A stretch of DNA of 64,000 bases, from contig JAJEKV010000104.1 in the NCBI GenBank assembly GCA_021234155.1, forward strand, positions 1,056,001 to 1,120,000, written 5' to 3'. The stretch is from Isoetes taiwanensis (lineage: Eukaryota; Streptophyta; Lycopodiopsida; Isoetales; Isoetaceae). Position numbers and translations under genes: made by a program. The notes beneath the pieces were generated by a model, which worked only from the letters and a program-made list of their open reading frames with translations, had not been told where the DNA came from and did not search any database. Positions 23,568 to 34,142 of the stretch are shown in pieces; position 1 is the stretch's first letter; each line of letters begins with the position of its first letter.

Positions 23568-24016
23568 GGGAAAATTCCAAATATACGCCTCAAGTTTACA
23601 AATATTCCCAAAATACCCCTAGAAATAGGCTATTTGGCTTAAATGGCAATAACTTTCTTGTGATCAACCAACTATAAAAGTGCCCTTCAAGAAACTTGTA
23701 GGTCAGAAAGTGCTCTTCAAGAAACTTGTAGGTCAGAATGAGGACTATCCAATAGCAGTGGAGTTGGAATCTTCAAGTTATAGTATTTCAAGTAAGTGCT
23801 GTAAAAAATTACGTAAATGAGCATAACTTGTGAATTTCAACTCCAATTTTGATGAATTTGATGTTGTTTGGAAGATCTTATTCTAATCTTTAATGTTTGT
23901 GAAGAAACTTTTGAGGAGCAACAAAAAGTCTATTACCATTTTTCCAAAAATTCTCTTCATTTCGAGGGCATTTTTGGAAATTTCGCAAACTTGAGGGGTA
24001 TAATTGGAATTTTCCC
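23568..24016. mobile_element. Mutator-like MITE, 449 bp
   Basis: The ends are long imperfect inverted repeats of about 60 bp. The left starts GGGAAAATTCCAAATATACG at 23568; the right ends with the complement, GGAATTTTCCC, at 24016. The element is flanked by 9-bp direct repeats TATATTATT (23559-23567) and TATATTTTT (24017-24025), 8 of 9 identical. A 9-bp target duplication with long TIRs is the hallmark of Mutator-like elements. It has no transposase, so it depends on an autonomous relative. Confidence 0.8.
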
Positions 24017-24105
24017 TATATTTTTACTCTATGTATGTTTGAAGATCCACATTTGGAAAATAAAACACTATCAGTGATCCCATCGATCCGAGCCATCGGA
24101 TCGCC

Positions 24106-24740
24106 ATTCTAGAATGGGACGAGCATGCATGTTTTGCATGCATGCGGGCGGCGCATGCCCATTCTGGTTGGGAGTTCGCTTTTTTAGGCGCGATTCTGCA
24201 TCAACATCTCATCGGCGCTTCCTCTTCTCTCTCAGCAGTACCTTATTCTCTTTGAACCCACCCTCCCCCCCTTCTTTGTTTTTGTATTTTTATCGCGTGG
24301 CACGCGCGTAATCAGCCCCTCCACTCTGGGGGGTTTGTTTTGTCTTGTTGTTTTGTTGGTGATGTGCAGGTACAGGTTAGCGAGCGGCATCTGTTTCGGC
24401 TTTTCCATTCGTGGGTTTTGGGAGCGATTTTTATGCCTTGCGTTTGTCCAAGCCCCTTGCCGAAAGCTTATCACTAGGGTTTTTCCTCGAAAACCCGAAA
24501 GGGCGGGGTTTTTTAATCCCAGTGATAAGCTTTCGGCAGGTACACTAGCCCAATCTCTATTAGCATTGTATTTTGTTGGGGTCCAAATGATATAATTGGA
24601 TTTTCCCTTTATTTTTTGGGGGGTAGTTCGCATGTGTGCGGCTACCCACTATCCACCATTGTAGAAAATCTGCTGAGATGAATGAGAAGCAAGTCTAAGT
24701 CGGGCGGTTTGTTGGTTTCATGCGAGTCCCATTCTAGAAT
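24106..24740. mobile_element. TIR element, 635 bp (superfamily unknown)
   Basis: ATTCTAGAATGGGAC at 24106-24120 is the exact complement of 24726-24740, and the similarity extends to 20 of 22 bases. No clear target duplication is visible. Left of it are two palindromes (CGATCCGA-gccat-CGGATCG), and just inside is GCATGCAT-gttt-TGCATGCATGC. The interior is GC-richer than its surroundings, encodes nothing recognisable and contains the hairpin at 24457-24540. Confidence 0.5.
24457..24540. repeat. Strong hairpin, 22-23-bp arms
   Basis: Arms TTGCCGAAAGCTTATCACTA (24457 onward) and the complementary CAGTGATAAGCTTTCGGCAGG (ending 24540) pair over about 22 bp with one or two mismatches. The loop of about 38 bases is itself partly self-complementary (CGAAAACCC...GGG). 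It could be a foldback transposon or a small-RNA precursor. Confidence 0.7.
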
Positions 24741-25806
24741 AATAAGGTTAATATAGCAACAACCAAAAAGTACATACTAGGGGTTATTGTATGGAAAAAG
24801 TTTTCCCCTAACGTGACTACAAAAGAATAAAAATACTCTTCCTACTATGAACCTTGCTGGTATATACTACCAGAGACATGAAAATCTAAATTTTCATGCT
24901 AAAAGACAAAAGTCTCTTGAGAAGGTAAAGTAGAATGATACTTTCAGCAAACCACACTACTGATACACATCACATTTATATAGGTACCTATTGCAAACAC
25001 AAGATTCATTGTTAGGGATTGCAACAAGAAAAGACACCTAAGGATCTCTAAGGATAAACTGAAAGCAAAGATAGTGCACTGCACCTTTTTATCCAAATCC
25101 ATGGAAAGATTCTCTGTCAGTAATATATTCTTAAATGCATTATAGAAAACAATACCAGGCACAACAGAAGAACTATTGGAAAATACCATCTTCAGATGGA
25201 GATATGTTGAGAAAATTAAAGATAAGGTATACAAACCTTATAATATCTTTATAGATGAAAGTAGCAACAAGTGTCCATGCCAAAATCCCAGTCTGGAAAG
25301 ATTTCTGAATCAAAAAATTGGTCACATCAAGACCATAGAGCTGAAAATTATCCATTGCAAAAAGTTGAGGGAAGCCTTTGCCATGGGAATGAATCATATT
25401 CCAGATTGTAGCTTCACCATTGAACAGTTTATGGAAGAGTTTACTAAAATATTTATTTATTTATTTATTTATGTCTAATGCTCTCTAAGGGCCAAGAGAG
25501 GCCATGGAGCACAATATCAAATCAATTACAAATTCAGCAATAGTGATCGATGAGTATCTACTGCTTGCAGATATAGTCCTAATTCTATAGGAACCATACC
25601 TAACAATGAATAGTAATCTGTATTATGGTCATTATTATAGCCTACTCCATATTGAAGATGAAGGAATTAGGTACATAAAAAGTCTGATTCAAGAAGCACA
25701 TCAGAGAATTATGGATCATAAAGCCAACCTGCCTAAAAAGAGATTTCTATGGAATGATGCATGGGTTAAAAAGAACCTACAATGGCTAAATGAGAACCGC
25801 TATTTA
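24741..25806. other. Intergenic stretch with an (ATTT)n microsatellite
   Basis: No gene was recognised. A short (TTTA/ATTT) run lies at about 25449-25473. A 99-codon open frame at 25606-25905 resembles no known protein and runs into the repeat at 25807. Confidence 0.5.
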
Positions 25807-26177
25807 TTCCTATCTCAAGGTATAAAATGCTATACATTTATGCAGCTTACAGTTTTAGAAAGTAGTAAGTCAAATCATTTATTAATGCATGGGTTATTAC
25901 TATGAGTTAAAATGCATTTCCAAGGATAAATATAGATGACATGGATATTTATGGTCTGTAAAGGCTAATAAGGTAAGGATAAGGTCATTGTATTGGATTG
26001 AACAGTATCACTAGGAGCTTTAGTTCTTATTGTGTGACATGATATTATTCAGATCAGGTCTTACTAAAAGAAGGCACCTATCTTTTAGTAAGGCTGCCAA
26101 TTGAGTGGTTAATTTCTCGAATGGTATTAGTATCACTAAAGCCTAAAGGTCTTAAGACTATACTAGACTTCAGGCAT
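25807..26177. repeat. Direct repeat, copy 2 (371 bp)
   Basis: Matches 21422-21849 in the same orientation and lacks the 57-bp poly(A)-tailed insertion, so it preserves the pre-insertion form. Confidence 0.9.
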
Positions 26178-26439
26178 CCCCTTTTTCTTTTTCTTTTGAA
26201 GTTAAGGCAGAGATTATATTACGTGCAGAAAATTACATGAATATACAGCAACATTAAGGAAAAAAACAAATCTTAATGCTGCATACTCAATCCACAAGCG
26301 ATGAGCTGAGAGAAAAGAGGCTCTCGGCTTATATATGACAAAATTGCTAGGGCCTGATATCACAAGTACTTATACAGCCATTATGATAACTTGGAAAGTT
26401 GTTATGAGTGACCCAGATTCAAGCGTATCCCATGTCGAA

Positions 26440-27480
26440 TTCCAGAGGGTAACCTGCACCGGATGATAAATTGTCTCCAGCTCGTCCAGATCAAACGGAA
26501 TACGGTCCATGAACTGTAGCATGAGATCAGAAGTGATCTCAAAATGGTCATCCCATATTTCAGCAAAGACTTGCTTCAGAGATAGGCTATTCCACCACCA
26601 AATATCTTCATTATCAAGAACTATGTCCAGCAGTCTGCGCTAGAACTTTTTGTTTCAGAAATTTCATTTTCACCTCAATTTGCTTTCTTGTCCACTTGGC
26701 CAGAACCAGTTTCCCGTACTTCCCCAGATCAAGGGGGATGACCAAGTCATAGTGATTAGTTACGAATATTGTCAGCATCAGTATCATTATTAGACAAGGA
26801 CAGCTTGTAAAAAGCAAAAAAACATAATAGCTGCCAAGTGAGTCCCAGTTTGAGTCATATGCCAGACCCTTAAATCTTCTACTATGGGCTAAGGCAATTT
26901 CTACTAGGGTTGACTGGAAGCAAGCTTTCAACCAATTAAGGTTGAAGGGCAGAGAATTATGGTGAACTCTATTCCTGTGTTTCCTGATAGACCAAAGAGC
27001 AAGAGTTCTGAGGGTGCCAATGAAAGCATTTGGAAATTGAAGAAACTCTGGGAACTCAGGTGCAGAAGAACCAGTAGTGACACCACAAAGATTCCTTGCC
27101 CAGCTCCAAAAAGGAAGGAGTCTTGGGCATTGGAAGATATACAGGTTGGTTTCAACCTGTGAGCATCCAAGAGAGCAGAGATTGGAAACAACTGGATTGT
27201 TTCTGGCTGCCCTTTCATTTGATGTTGATTGAGTAGCAACCATCTGAAAGGAATGAGCTTCTGAGCACAATAGGCCTTCCAACCTATTGAACTGAGATTG
27301 ATTGCAGTTTCATTAGAGCACCCCCAAACTGTAGAAGACTTTAAGTCTGGAGGGTCTAAGATAAGCTCGTAGATCCTTGAGACTCTGCACACCTTTTTGC
27401 CTTTACAGCTCCATGATGGGGGTCCAGAATGGCCATTCCATCCCTCAAGGGCCCGCATAAGCATTATATATAATCTCTTG
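26440..27480 (-). pseudogene. LINE-type reverse transcriptase C-terminal remnant (zf-RVT)
   Basis: The minus strand encodes pieces of the reverse-transcriptase zinc-binding region common in plant non-LTR elements. In order these are a W...YCAQKLIPFRWLLLN segment near 27290-27220, then cysteine-rich SNLCSLGCSQVETNLYIFQC near 27180-27120, PFWSWARN, and a conserved ALWSIRKHRNRV-like helix near 27005-26965. After a further frame change a coding-like stretch (EDIWWWNSLSLKQVFAEIWD) lies near 26610-26540. At least two frameshifts and several stops separate these pieces. The catalytic reverse transcriptase domain is absent, so this is a 5'-truncated fossil. Confidence 0.6.
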
Positions 27481-27849
27481 TTATTAGGAGAATTCTGTAT
27501 CTTTTGAGTAACTTGGTCTCAAGAAAGCCATTGATCTCCTGCTCTAAGGTCTGAGATGACATTCAGACCAGCTGAACTCCATTCTTTGTACTTTCTAGGA
27601 TGTTTGAGAGTCAAACAGCCTGAGTCATATGGCTAAAGATTGTGGTGCCAAAAAAACTGAAAAGGTGAAAATATGGACTTACTTGGGTGAACTTATCAGC
27701 ATGAAAGTAATGGGATACTTCATTCCAGGCTTCAAAGATTCTTCTCATGAGCATAGAGGTATATGGAGCAGCATTGAATCGATAAAAGGCAGAGTTTGGA
27801 AGCTGGTGATGAATTGCATTGCTACCAATTGGTTTGGGAACCAGTATCT

Positions 27850-30800
27850 GACGAATTGTATGAAGGTGGTCCTGGTTTTCAGATATGGAAAGAACAAATG
27901 AAGAATGTTCTAGAGAACGAAAATCTATGGGATTTGGTGCAGGACACTAATGAATCTTCAAGTGTTGTTGCAGGAAGAAGGGAGAGTAGCTCTTCTGATA
28001 CAGTGGTGGGAATGAAAGGGCTAAGATCAAGGAAGCATATACTATCTTGACTAGCAAAGTTGGAGCATCCATCTTACTCAAAGTGAGAGGAAAAGCACCA
28101 GGAGAAATCTGGAGGTATTTACTCAAACATTTTGAAGAAAAATCATCCTCTCAGATTGATATTCTTGATAAAGAACTTAAGAAACTAAGACTTAAAGAGG
28201 ATGATGATCTCACTAAATTTTTTTCAAAGTTTGATAACATAGTAGCAGATCTGGAGGGTGCAGGAGTGATTATGACTGAGCAGCAGAAGCTCTTACATGT
28301 AGCTAGGGCTGTTGAAGGAAACAAACAGCTGGCTACATTAATTAGAAATGTGGCAAAATCTAGAGAGATAGCTGAAGAGATGATAAGAACAGAATTTGAG
28401 CAGCGTAAGGTACTTTGTCATGATTATGATGACAATGTTGAAGTGTTGTATACAGACAGAGGAAAGTACAAAGGAAGCAGCTCTAACACATCAAAGGAAA
28501 AGAGGCAAGTTGGACCCTGTTATCACTGCAAGGAATTTGGACATGTAAAAGCAGATTGTCCCAAATTAAAAGAAGAGTGTTATAATTGTGGTGGAAAGGG
28601 ACATTTTGCAAATAGGTGTTCCAGCAGTAAAGGAGGACGGGGAAAAGATAACAGAGGGAGAGGATCTTTCAGAGGTCGAGGAAAAGGCTATGGAAAGCAA
28701 AATGCTACAGTTAATCTTGTTGAAGAAACTGAAGAAGACACGAGTGAAGAAGACGAGGATGATGAGGTAAGAAATAATGATATTTTGACTATTTCAAGGA
28801 AAGAATCTAATGATATATAGTGGAGCAGAAAAAACAGTGATGGATTCAAACAAGAAAATGAAGAGAGGACTGGATACATTAAGCTTGGAAATGGAGAATT
28901 ATAAAAGGTTCAATGTGTTGGTACCTTGGAGCTCTTTGATCTGCAAAGGAAGGCTGTAGTTTTGAAGGATGTTTTATGTGTGCGAACGCTAGTTAGAAAT
29001 CTAATTTCAGTAAGCCAGTTAGTAGACATGGGGTATACAGTTGTCTTTGAACTTCAATGTACTGTGTTATTTGAGAATGAAATAAAATCTCTTGTGAAAA
29101 GAGTGGGAAATCTCTTTGGCTTGAACATTAATCATCTGCCTACCGTAAATGCAATTATTGTTCCTAATATCAATGTATGGCACCAAAGACTGTGTCATAC
29201 TAGCACCAAAAATATAGAGCTCATGATTAAATAGGATGAGGCCTTTGAGACATTTAAAATGTTTGCAGCAGAAGTAGAGCTTAAGACTGGAACAAAGATT
29301 AAATGTGTGCACTCTGACAGGGGAGGAGAATATCTATTTGCTGAATTCAAGAGATATTGCAGGATAAAAGGGATTAAGAGGCAACTTACCTGTAATTTCT
29401 CTTCACAACAGAATGGAGTGGCAGAAAGGAAGAATAGAACAATCCTAAATGCTGTCAGGGCAATTAAAGCATACAGGATTACCTAAGAAGCAGTAAGAAC
29501 TGCAGTGGAAGTTCAAAATATGTTACCTTCAATAAGCATTAATAGAGTAATGCCCGAGATGCTCTGGTCTGGCAAAAAACCTAATTTTGACAAATTGAGA
29601 ACATATGGTTGCTTAGGGTTTGTGCACGTCCCCAAGGAGCAAAGGCTAAAACTTTGATGACAGGGCCAAATTTACCTATTTGGTGGGTTATGATGAACAC
29701 TCAAAAGCTTACAGAATGTTTGAACCAGCAAAGAGAAAGATTATAGTAAGCAGGGATGTGACTTTTGATGAAAATCAATGCTACAAAACCAACAAACCTA
29801 TTTCTGTTAGTGTTGAGAAAAATGAAGATGATGACACAGTACAAAGAATGGATAATGCATCTATAATGGATGATGATGAAAATGAAACTAACCCTACTAT
29901 TGTGCAGGAAGAGGTAATCAATAGAGAGGAACAAGTTTCTGCCATTCATGATCAGGCAAGAAAAGATGACGAGGTTACTGATCCAAGCGCTGGCCATGGC
30001 AAAAGGACTAAGACTCAAATTCTATAAGAGGAAGCAAAGATTAGTACTAAACTCTATGGAAGAGATTCTCCTGGGAGAAGTAAAAGATTAAGGAATAATC
30101 CTGCAGAAATAAACCTAGTTAAAATTATAGCCATGCTATTTTGAAGCCCCTAAAAATTTTGAAGAAGCCACAAGTGCAATAGATGCAGAATGGAATAAAG
30201 CAATGGAAAAAGAACTTAGTGCATTTAGAAGGACTGATACATTTGAGTTGGCAGATTTACCTAAAGGTAAGAATGCAGTAGGATGTAAGTGGATCTATAA
30301 AATAAAGCAAGGAACTGATGGGAAACCTGCCAAATACAAGGCAAGACTTGTTGCACAAGGATTCACACAAAAGAAAGGCATTGACTATGAAGATACCTTT
30401 TCTCCCATAGTTAAAATGGCCAGCATTAGGATGCTTTTATCAATGGCAAATGCACAAGATTTAGAAGTACATCACATGGATAGGAAGATATCTATATGAA
30501 ATAAGCTCCTGGTTTTGAGCAAGGGAGAGCAAAAGTATGGAAGTTAAAACGAGCTTTTTATGGGTTAAAACAGTCTCCAAGACAATGGTACCTTTGTATG
30601 GACTCATATTTGAAAGAGCAAGGTTTTGTCAAACTTAAGGATGATGGGAACATATATTTATTTAAAGAAGGATCAAATTTCTTCTACAGTGCTCTATATG
30701 TAGATGATAATGTCATGGTTAGCAGCAACTTAAGCATTCTTCAGAAATGCAAAGATATCTTGATGAAGAGATTTGAAATGACTGATCTGGGTGAATTAAA

Positions 30801-31771
30801 ACAATTTCTAGGCATTGAAGTTCATAGAGACAGAAGAGAAAATTTATGACATTTTCACAAGGACAAAATGTAGCAGGTGTACTGAAAAGTTTTAGCATGG
30901 AGGAGTGTAAAACAGTCAAAACTCCAATGGTTCCTGGAAACAAACTATCAAGAGATGTATGTCCCAAAACAAAAAAGGAAAAATTACAGCCCAAAATCTG
31001 CCATATCGAGAATTAGTTGCCTATTGTATTTGGCAAATTGCACCAGGCCAGATATCTCTTATGCTGTGAATATTCTAAGCAGATATTGTAGTAACCCAGG
31101 TGTATGTCATTGGCAGGTAGCAAAAAGTGTTTTGAGATATCTAAAAGGTACAATCAATTTTGGTATAATGTTCAACTCTAGCAATTTAGAACTTCATTCT
31201 TTTTGTGACTCAGACTGGGGTGGAGATCCTGATGAGAGGAAATCCACATCTGGATTTATTCTGATGCTAGGTGGTGGGCCAATATCATGGAAATGCAAAA
31301 AACAAAATTCAATAGCTCTCTCTTCTGCAGAGGCAGAATATGCAGCTACTACACTTGCAGTTAAAGAACTTATGTGGAGCAGGATGTGACTCAATGAGTT
31401 GGGAATGACTCAGAAAGATCCCTTAATATTATAGTCAGACAGCACAAGCTGCATTGCTATGACAAAAAACCATGTTTTACATGAAAGACGCAAGCATATA
31501 GAGTTGGAGATGCACTTTATTCGTGATCTGGTGAACAAGAACATTGTACAGGTACATTATGTGCATGCTAAAAACCAGTTAGCAGATATTCTTACAAAGC
31601 CATTGACTGAGAACAAATTTACCAAGCTGAGAAGGTTGATAAATTGCAAAGATTATAATATGAAGGAAGGAAGGAAGGAAGGAAGGAAGGTTCTTTTATC
31701 GTCCGTGGAGGCCAATCGGCCTATGGAACCCAAATTACACGGGTGCAGCAAGCCTGTTGCTACCAGGAGAG
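27850..31771 (+). pseudogene. Ty1/copia retrotransposon 1, degenerate gag-pol
   Basis: Gag starts near 27855 (YEGGPGFQIWKEQ) and continues from 28047 to 28820 with two CCHC zinc knuckles, CYHCKEFGHVKADC and CYNCGGKGHFANRC. A protease remnant (GAEK) follows at about 28825. The integrase zinc region (WHQRLCH, 29178) runs directly into the end of the core (HSDRGGEY near 29310), so a deletion has removed much of the zinc finger and the first part of the DDE core. Reverse transcriptase spans about 30203-30850 (YVDD near 30700) and RNase H 30955-31640. There are at least six frameshifts or stops. The 5' LTR and primer site are missing. Protein similarity shows it belongs to the same family as the nested element at 31987-37395. 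Confidence 0.9.
31659..31690 (+). repeat. (GGAA)n microsatellite at the 3' end of copia 1
   Basis: About eight GAAG/GGAA repeats follow the end of the RNase H coding sequence, where copia elements carry a purine-rich tract. It may have expanded from that tract. Confidence 0.8.
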
Positions 31772-31986
31772 TGTTAGATTATGGCCATATTATAATCAGT
31801 GAAAGCCTATATGATGAAATCAGAATGATTGAATTGGCTATATACTAGGTTGAAATAATAGCCTAAGGTTGAAATTAGAATGATTGAATTGGCTATACAC
31901 TAGGTTGAAATAATTATAGCCTAAGTTTATCATTGGCCTAAGATATCTAGGCCATTATATTTGAAATGGCTAAATAACATATAATG
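31772..31986 (+). mobile_element. Presumed start of the 3' LTR of copia 1
   Basis: TGTTAG at 31772, directly after the purine stretch AGGAGAG, resembles the TGTTAG start of the nested element's LTR. It contains an imperfect tandem duplication of about 55 bp (AATGATTGAATTGGCTATA at about 31824 and 31879). It is cut by insertion of copia 2 and may resume after 37395. No second LTR is available to prove it. Confidence 0.4.
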
Positions 31987-32625
31987 TGTTAGAGAATAGA
32001 TTATATTTATAACTTCTACTCAATCTCAATCTAACTCAAAGTCTATTACAAAGACAACTTTACTCAAGTTCTCAATTTGCTCTTAAAAACACAAGGTTAT
32101 ATTTAATTCTCAACCATTATATGAAATCATAGTGAACACTATTCATTTGTCATCAAATGATTCACTGTAGCAGTATAACACTTGGAGAACTCAGGCATCC
32201 GATATTTCGCGGATCCACCTCAATCCGGCACACCAAACTTGGTTACACCCATCTGCTCATCTAACCTTATCTATATATCTTCATTTGTTCTTCTTTGGCA
32301 GTAACCGATCGGCAAGGCTTAGCCATCGGAGTTCTAAAGCTGTCTTCCTTATCTTATATATCCCACATGCATATCGAACCCAAATATTAAACCTTCGGCA
32401 TTATAATAATACTACCATAGGTCAAATGTTAACCCCTTGAATTTAAATCATACTTTTGAAATGTATTGCAAGCTTTAACTCAAGATCATTTTTGCACTTG
32501 ATATCAACTTCCATCTTACCCTACTGTTGGCCTTGCATATCTCTTAGTGATTAACTTCTCTTGACCTTGTAGACACTGCACTTCAAGTCCTGATACTGCT
32601 CATAAATAACATGACACTACTAACA
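31987..32625 (-). repeat. 3' LTR of copia 2
   Basis: A 639-bp LTR, reading TG...CA on either strand (TGTTAG...TAACA). On the coding strand it is preceded at 32626-32640 by the purine tract AACATGAAGGGAAAG, the polypurine primer for plus-strand synthesis. Confidence 0.95.
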
Positions 32626-33858
32626 CTTTCCCTTCATGTTATTTTCTTTGCAACTGATCATTTGTCTCAGCTTATTAAATTTTGTCTCTGTCAATACCTT
32701 AGTCAGAATGTCTGCTAGCTGCAACTCTGTTTGTATATATTGTACTTCAATGATTTTTCTACTTACCAGATCTCTTATAAAATGCATCTCCAGCTCAATG
32801 TGCTTGGTTCTTTCGTGCTGTATGGGATTTTTAGTCATTGCTATGCAGCTGGAGCTATCAGAGAATAACTGCAAAGGTTTTCTTTGTTCTATCCCTATTT
32901 CCTTCAATAACCTTTCACTCCATACCATTTCCTTTGCAGCAAGAGTTGTGGCTGCATATTCTGCTTCTGCAGAAGAAAGTGCTATGGCCTTTTGCTTCCT
33001 ACATTTCCAAGAGATAGGCCCTCCACCTAGCATGCAAATAATTCCTGAGGTTGACTTTCTCTCATCAGGGTCTCCACCCCAGTCTGAATCACAATAAGAC
33101 AATAACTCCATGTTATCAGAATTGAATTGAATGCCAAAATCCACAGTTCCCTTCAAATATCTAAGGACTCTCTTAGCTGCCTGCCAATGTGCCTTTCCAA
33201 AATTATGACAATACCTGCTCAAGATATTTACTGCAAATGAAATATCAGGTCTTGTACAGTTAGATAAATATAACAAACATCCAACTAATTCTTGATATGG
33301 AACCTTTTCCAATTCTAACTTCTCCTTATCAGATTGTTCACACACATTAGAAGAAAGTTTGTTACCAGGAACCATGGGAGTTTGAACCACCTTACAATCT
33401 TCCATGTTAAATCTTTTGAGCATGCCTGCAATATTCTGACCCTGAGTTAGAGTTAGAATTTGTTTGTTTCGATCTCTGGAAACCTCAATACCTAAGAACT
33501 TCTTGAGTTCTCCTAAATCAACCATCTTAAAACGATTTTTAAGAATGTCTTTACACTTTTGTAGCGCCCCAAGACTGCTACTAATCATGACATTGTCATC
33601 CACATACAATGCAATATAACAAACTTCATTTCCATCTCTGAATAAATAAATATTACCATCATCTTTCAGTTTTGAAAAACCTTGTTCTCTCAGATATGCA
33701 TCCATGCACATGTACCACTGTCTTGGTGACTGCTTTAGTCCATAGACAGCTTTCTTAAGCTTCCATACTTTGGCTTTCCCTTGCTCAAAACCAGGAGGTT
33801 GCATCATAAATATTTCTTCTTCTAAATCTGCATTTAAAAATGCAGTAGACACATCCAT
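32620..33858 (-). CDS. Reverse transcriptase and RNase H of copia 2
   Basis: 412 codons from MDVSTAFLNADLEEEIFM, with the reverse transcriptase segment LKQSPRQWY, catalytic YVDD (ALYVDDNVM), and RNase H motifs CDSDWGGD, ALSSAEAEY and TKHIELEMHFIRD. It continues to the polypurine tract and LTR. It should be continuous with the upstream frame but is separated from it by 34142-33859, where the N-terminal reverse transcriptase sequence (KARLVAQGYTQ, FSPIVKMTSIRM) is broken by frameshifts. Confidence 0.9.
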   Translation of the reverse strand: MDVSTAFLNADLEEEIFMMQPPGFEQGKAKVWKLKKAVYGLKQSPRQWYMCMDAYLREQGFSKLKDDGNIYLFRDGNEVCYIALYVDDNVMISSSLGALQKCKDILKNRFKMVDLGELKKFLGIEVSRDRNKQILTLTQGQNIAGMLKRFNMEDCKVVQTPMVPGNKLSSNVCEQSDKEKLELEKVPYQELVGCLLYLSNCTRPDISFAVNILSRYCHNFGKAHWQAAKRVLRYLKGTVDFGIQFNSDNMELLSYCDSDWGGDPDERKSTSGIICMLGGGPISWKCRKQKAIALSSAEAEYAATTLAAKEMVWSERLLKEIGIEQRKPLQLFSDSSSCIAMTKNPIQHERTKHIELEMHFIRDLVSRKIIEVQYIQTELQLADILTKVLTETKFNKLRQMISCKENNMKGKC

Positions 33859-33943
33859 GTGATGTACCTCAAAGTTTTTTGCATGCAGCCAATAACATCC
33901 TGATACTTGTCATTTTGACTATGGGGGAAAAAGTTTCCTCATA

Positions 33944-33962
33944 GTCTTATCTTATCTTATCT
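33944..33962 (-). repeat. (AAGAT)n expansion disrupting reverse transcriptase of copia 2
   Basis: Three to four AAGAT units (CTTAT on the plus strand) stand where the related copia 1 reads KKGIDYED. The array introduces TAA and shifts the frame, so it is probably an inactivating slippage expansion. Confidence 0.65.
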
Positions 33963-34142
33963 TCCTTTGTGTGTATCCCTGAGCTACTAATCGAGCCTTA
34001 TGCTTTATTGAATTGGACTGAGCACCTTTCTTTATTTTAATATCCATTTGCATCCCACTGCATGTCTATCTTTGGGCAAATCTACAAGTTCATACGTCCC
34101 TGTTCTTTTGAAGGCATCTAGTTCATCATTCATATCAGTTTT

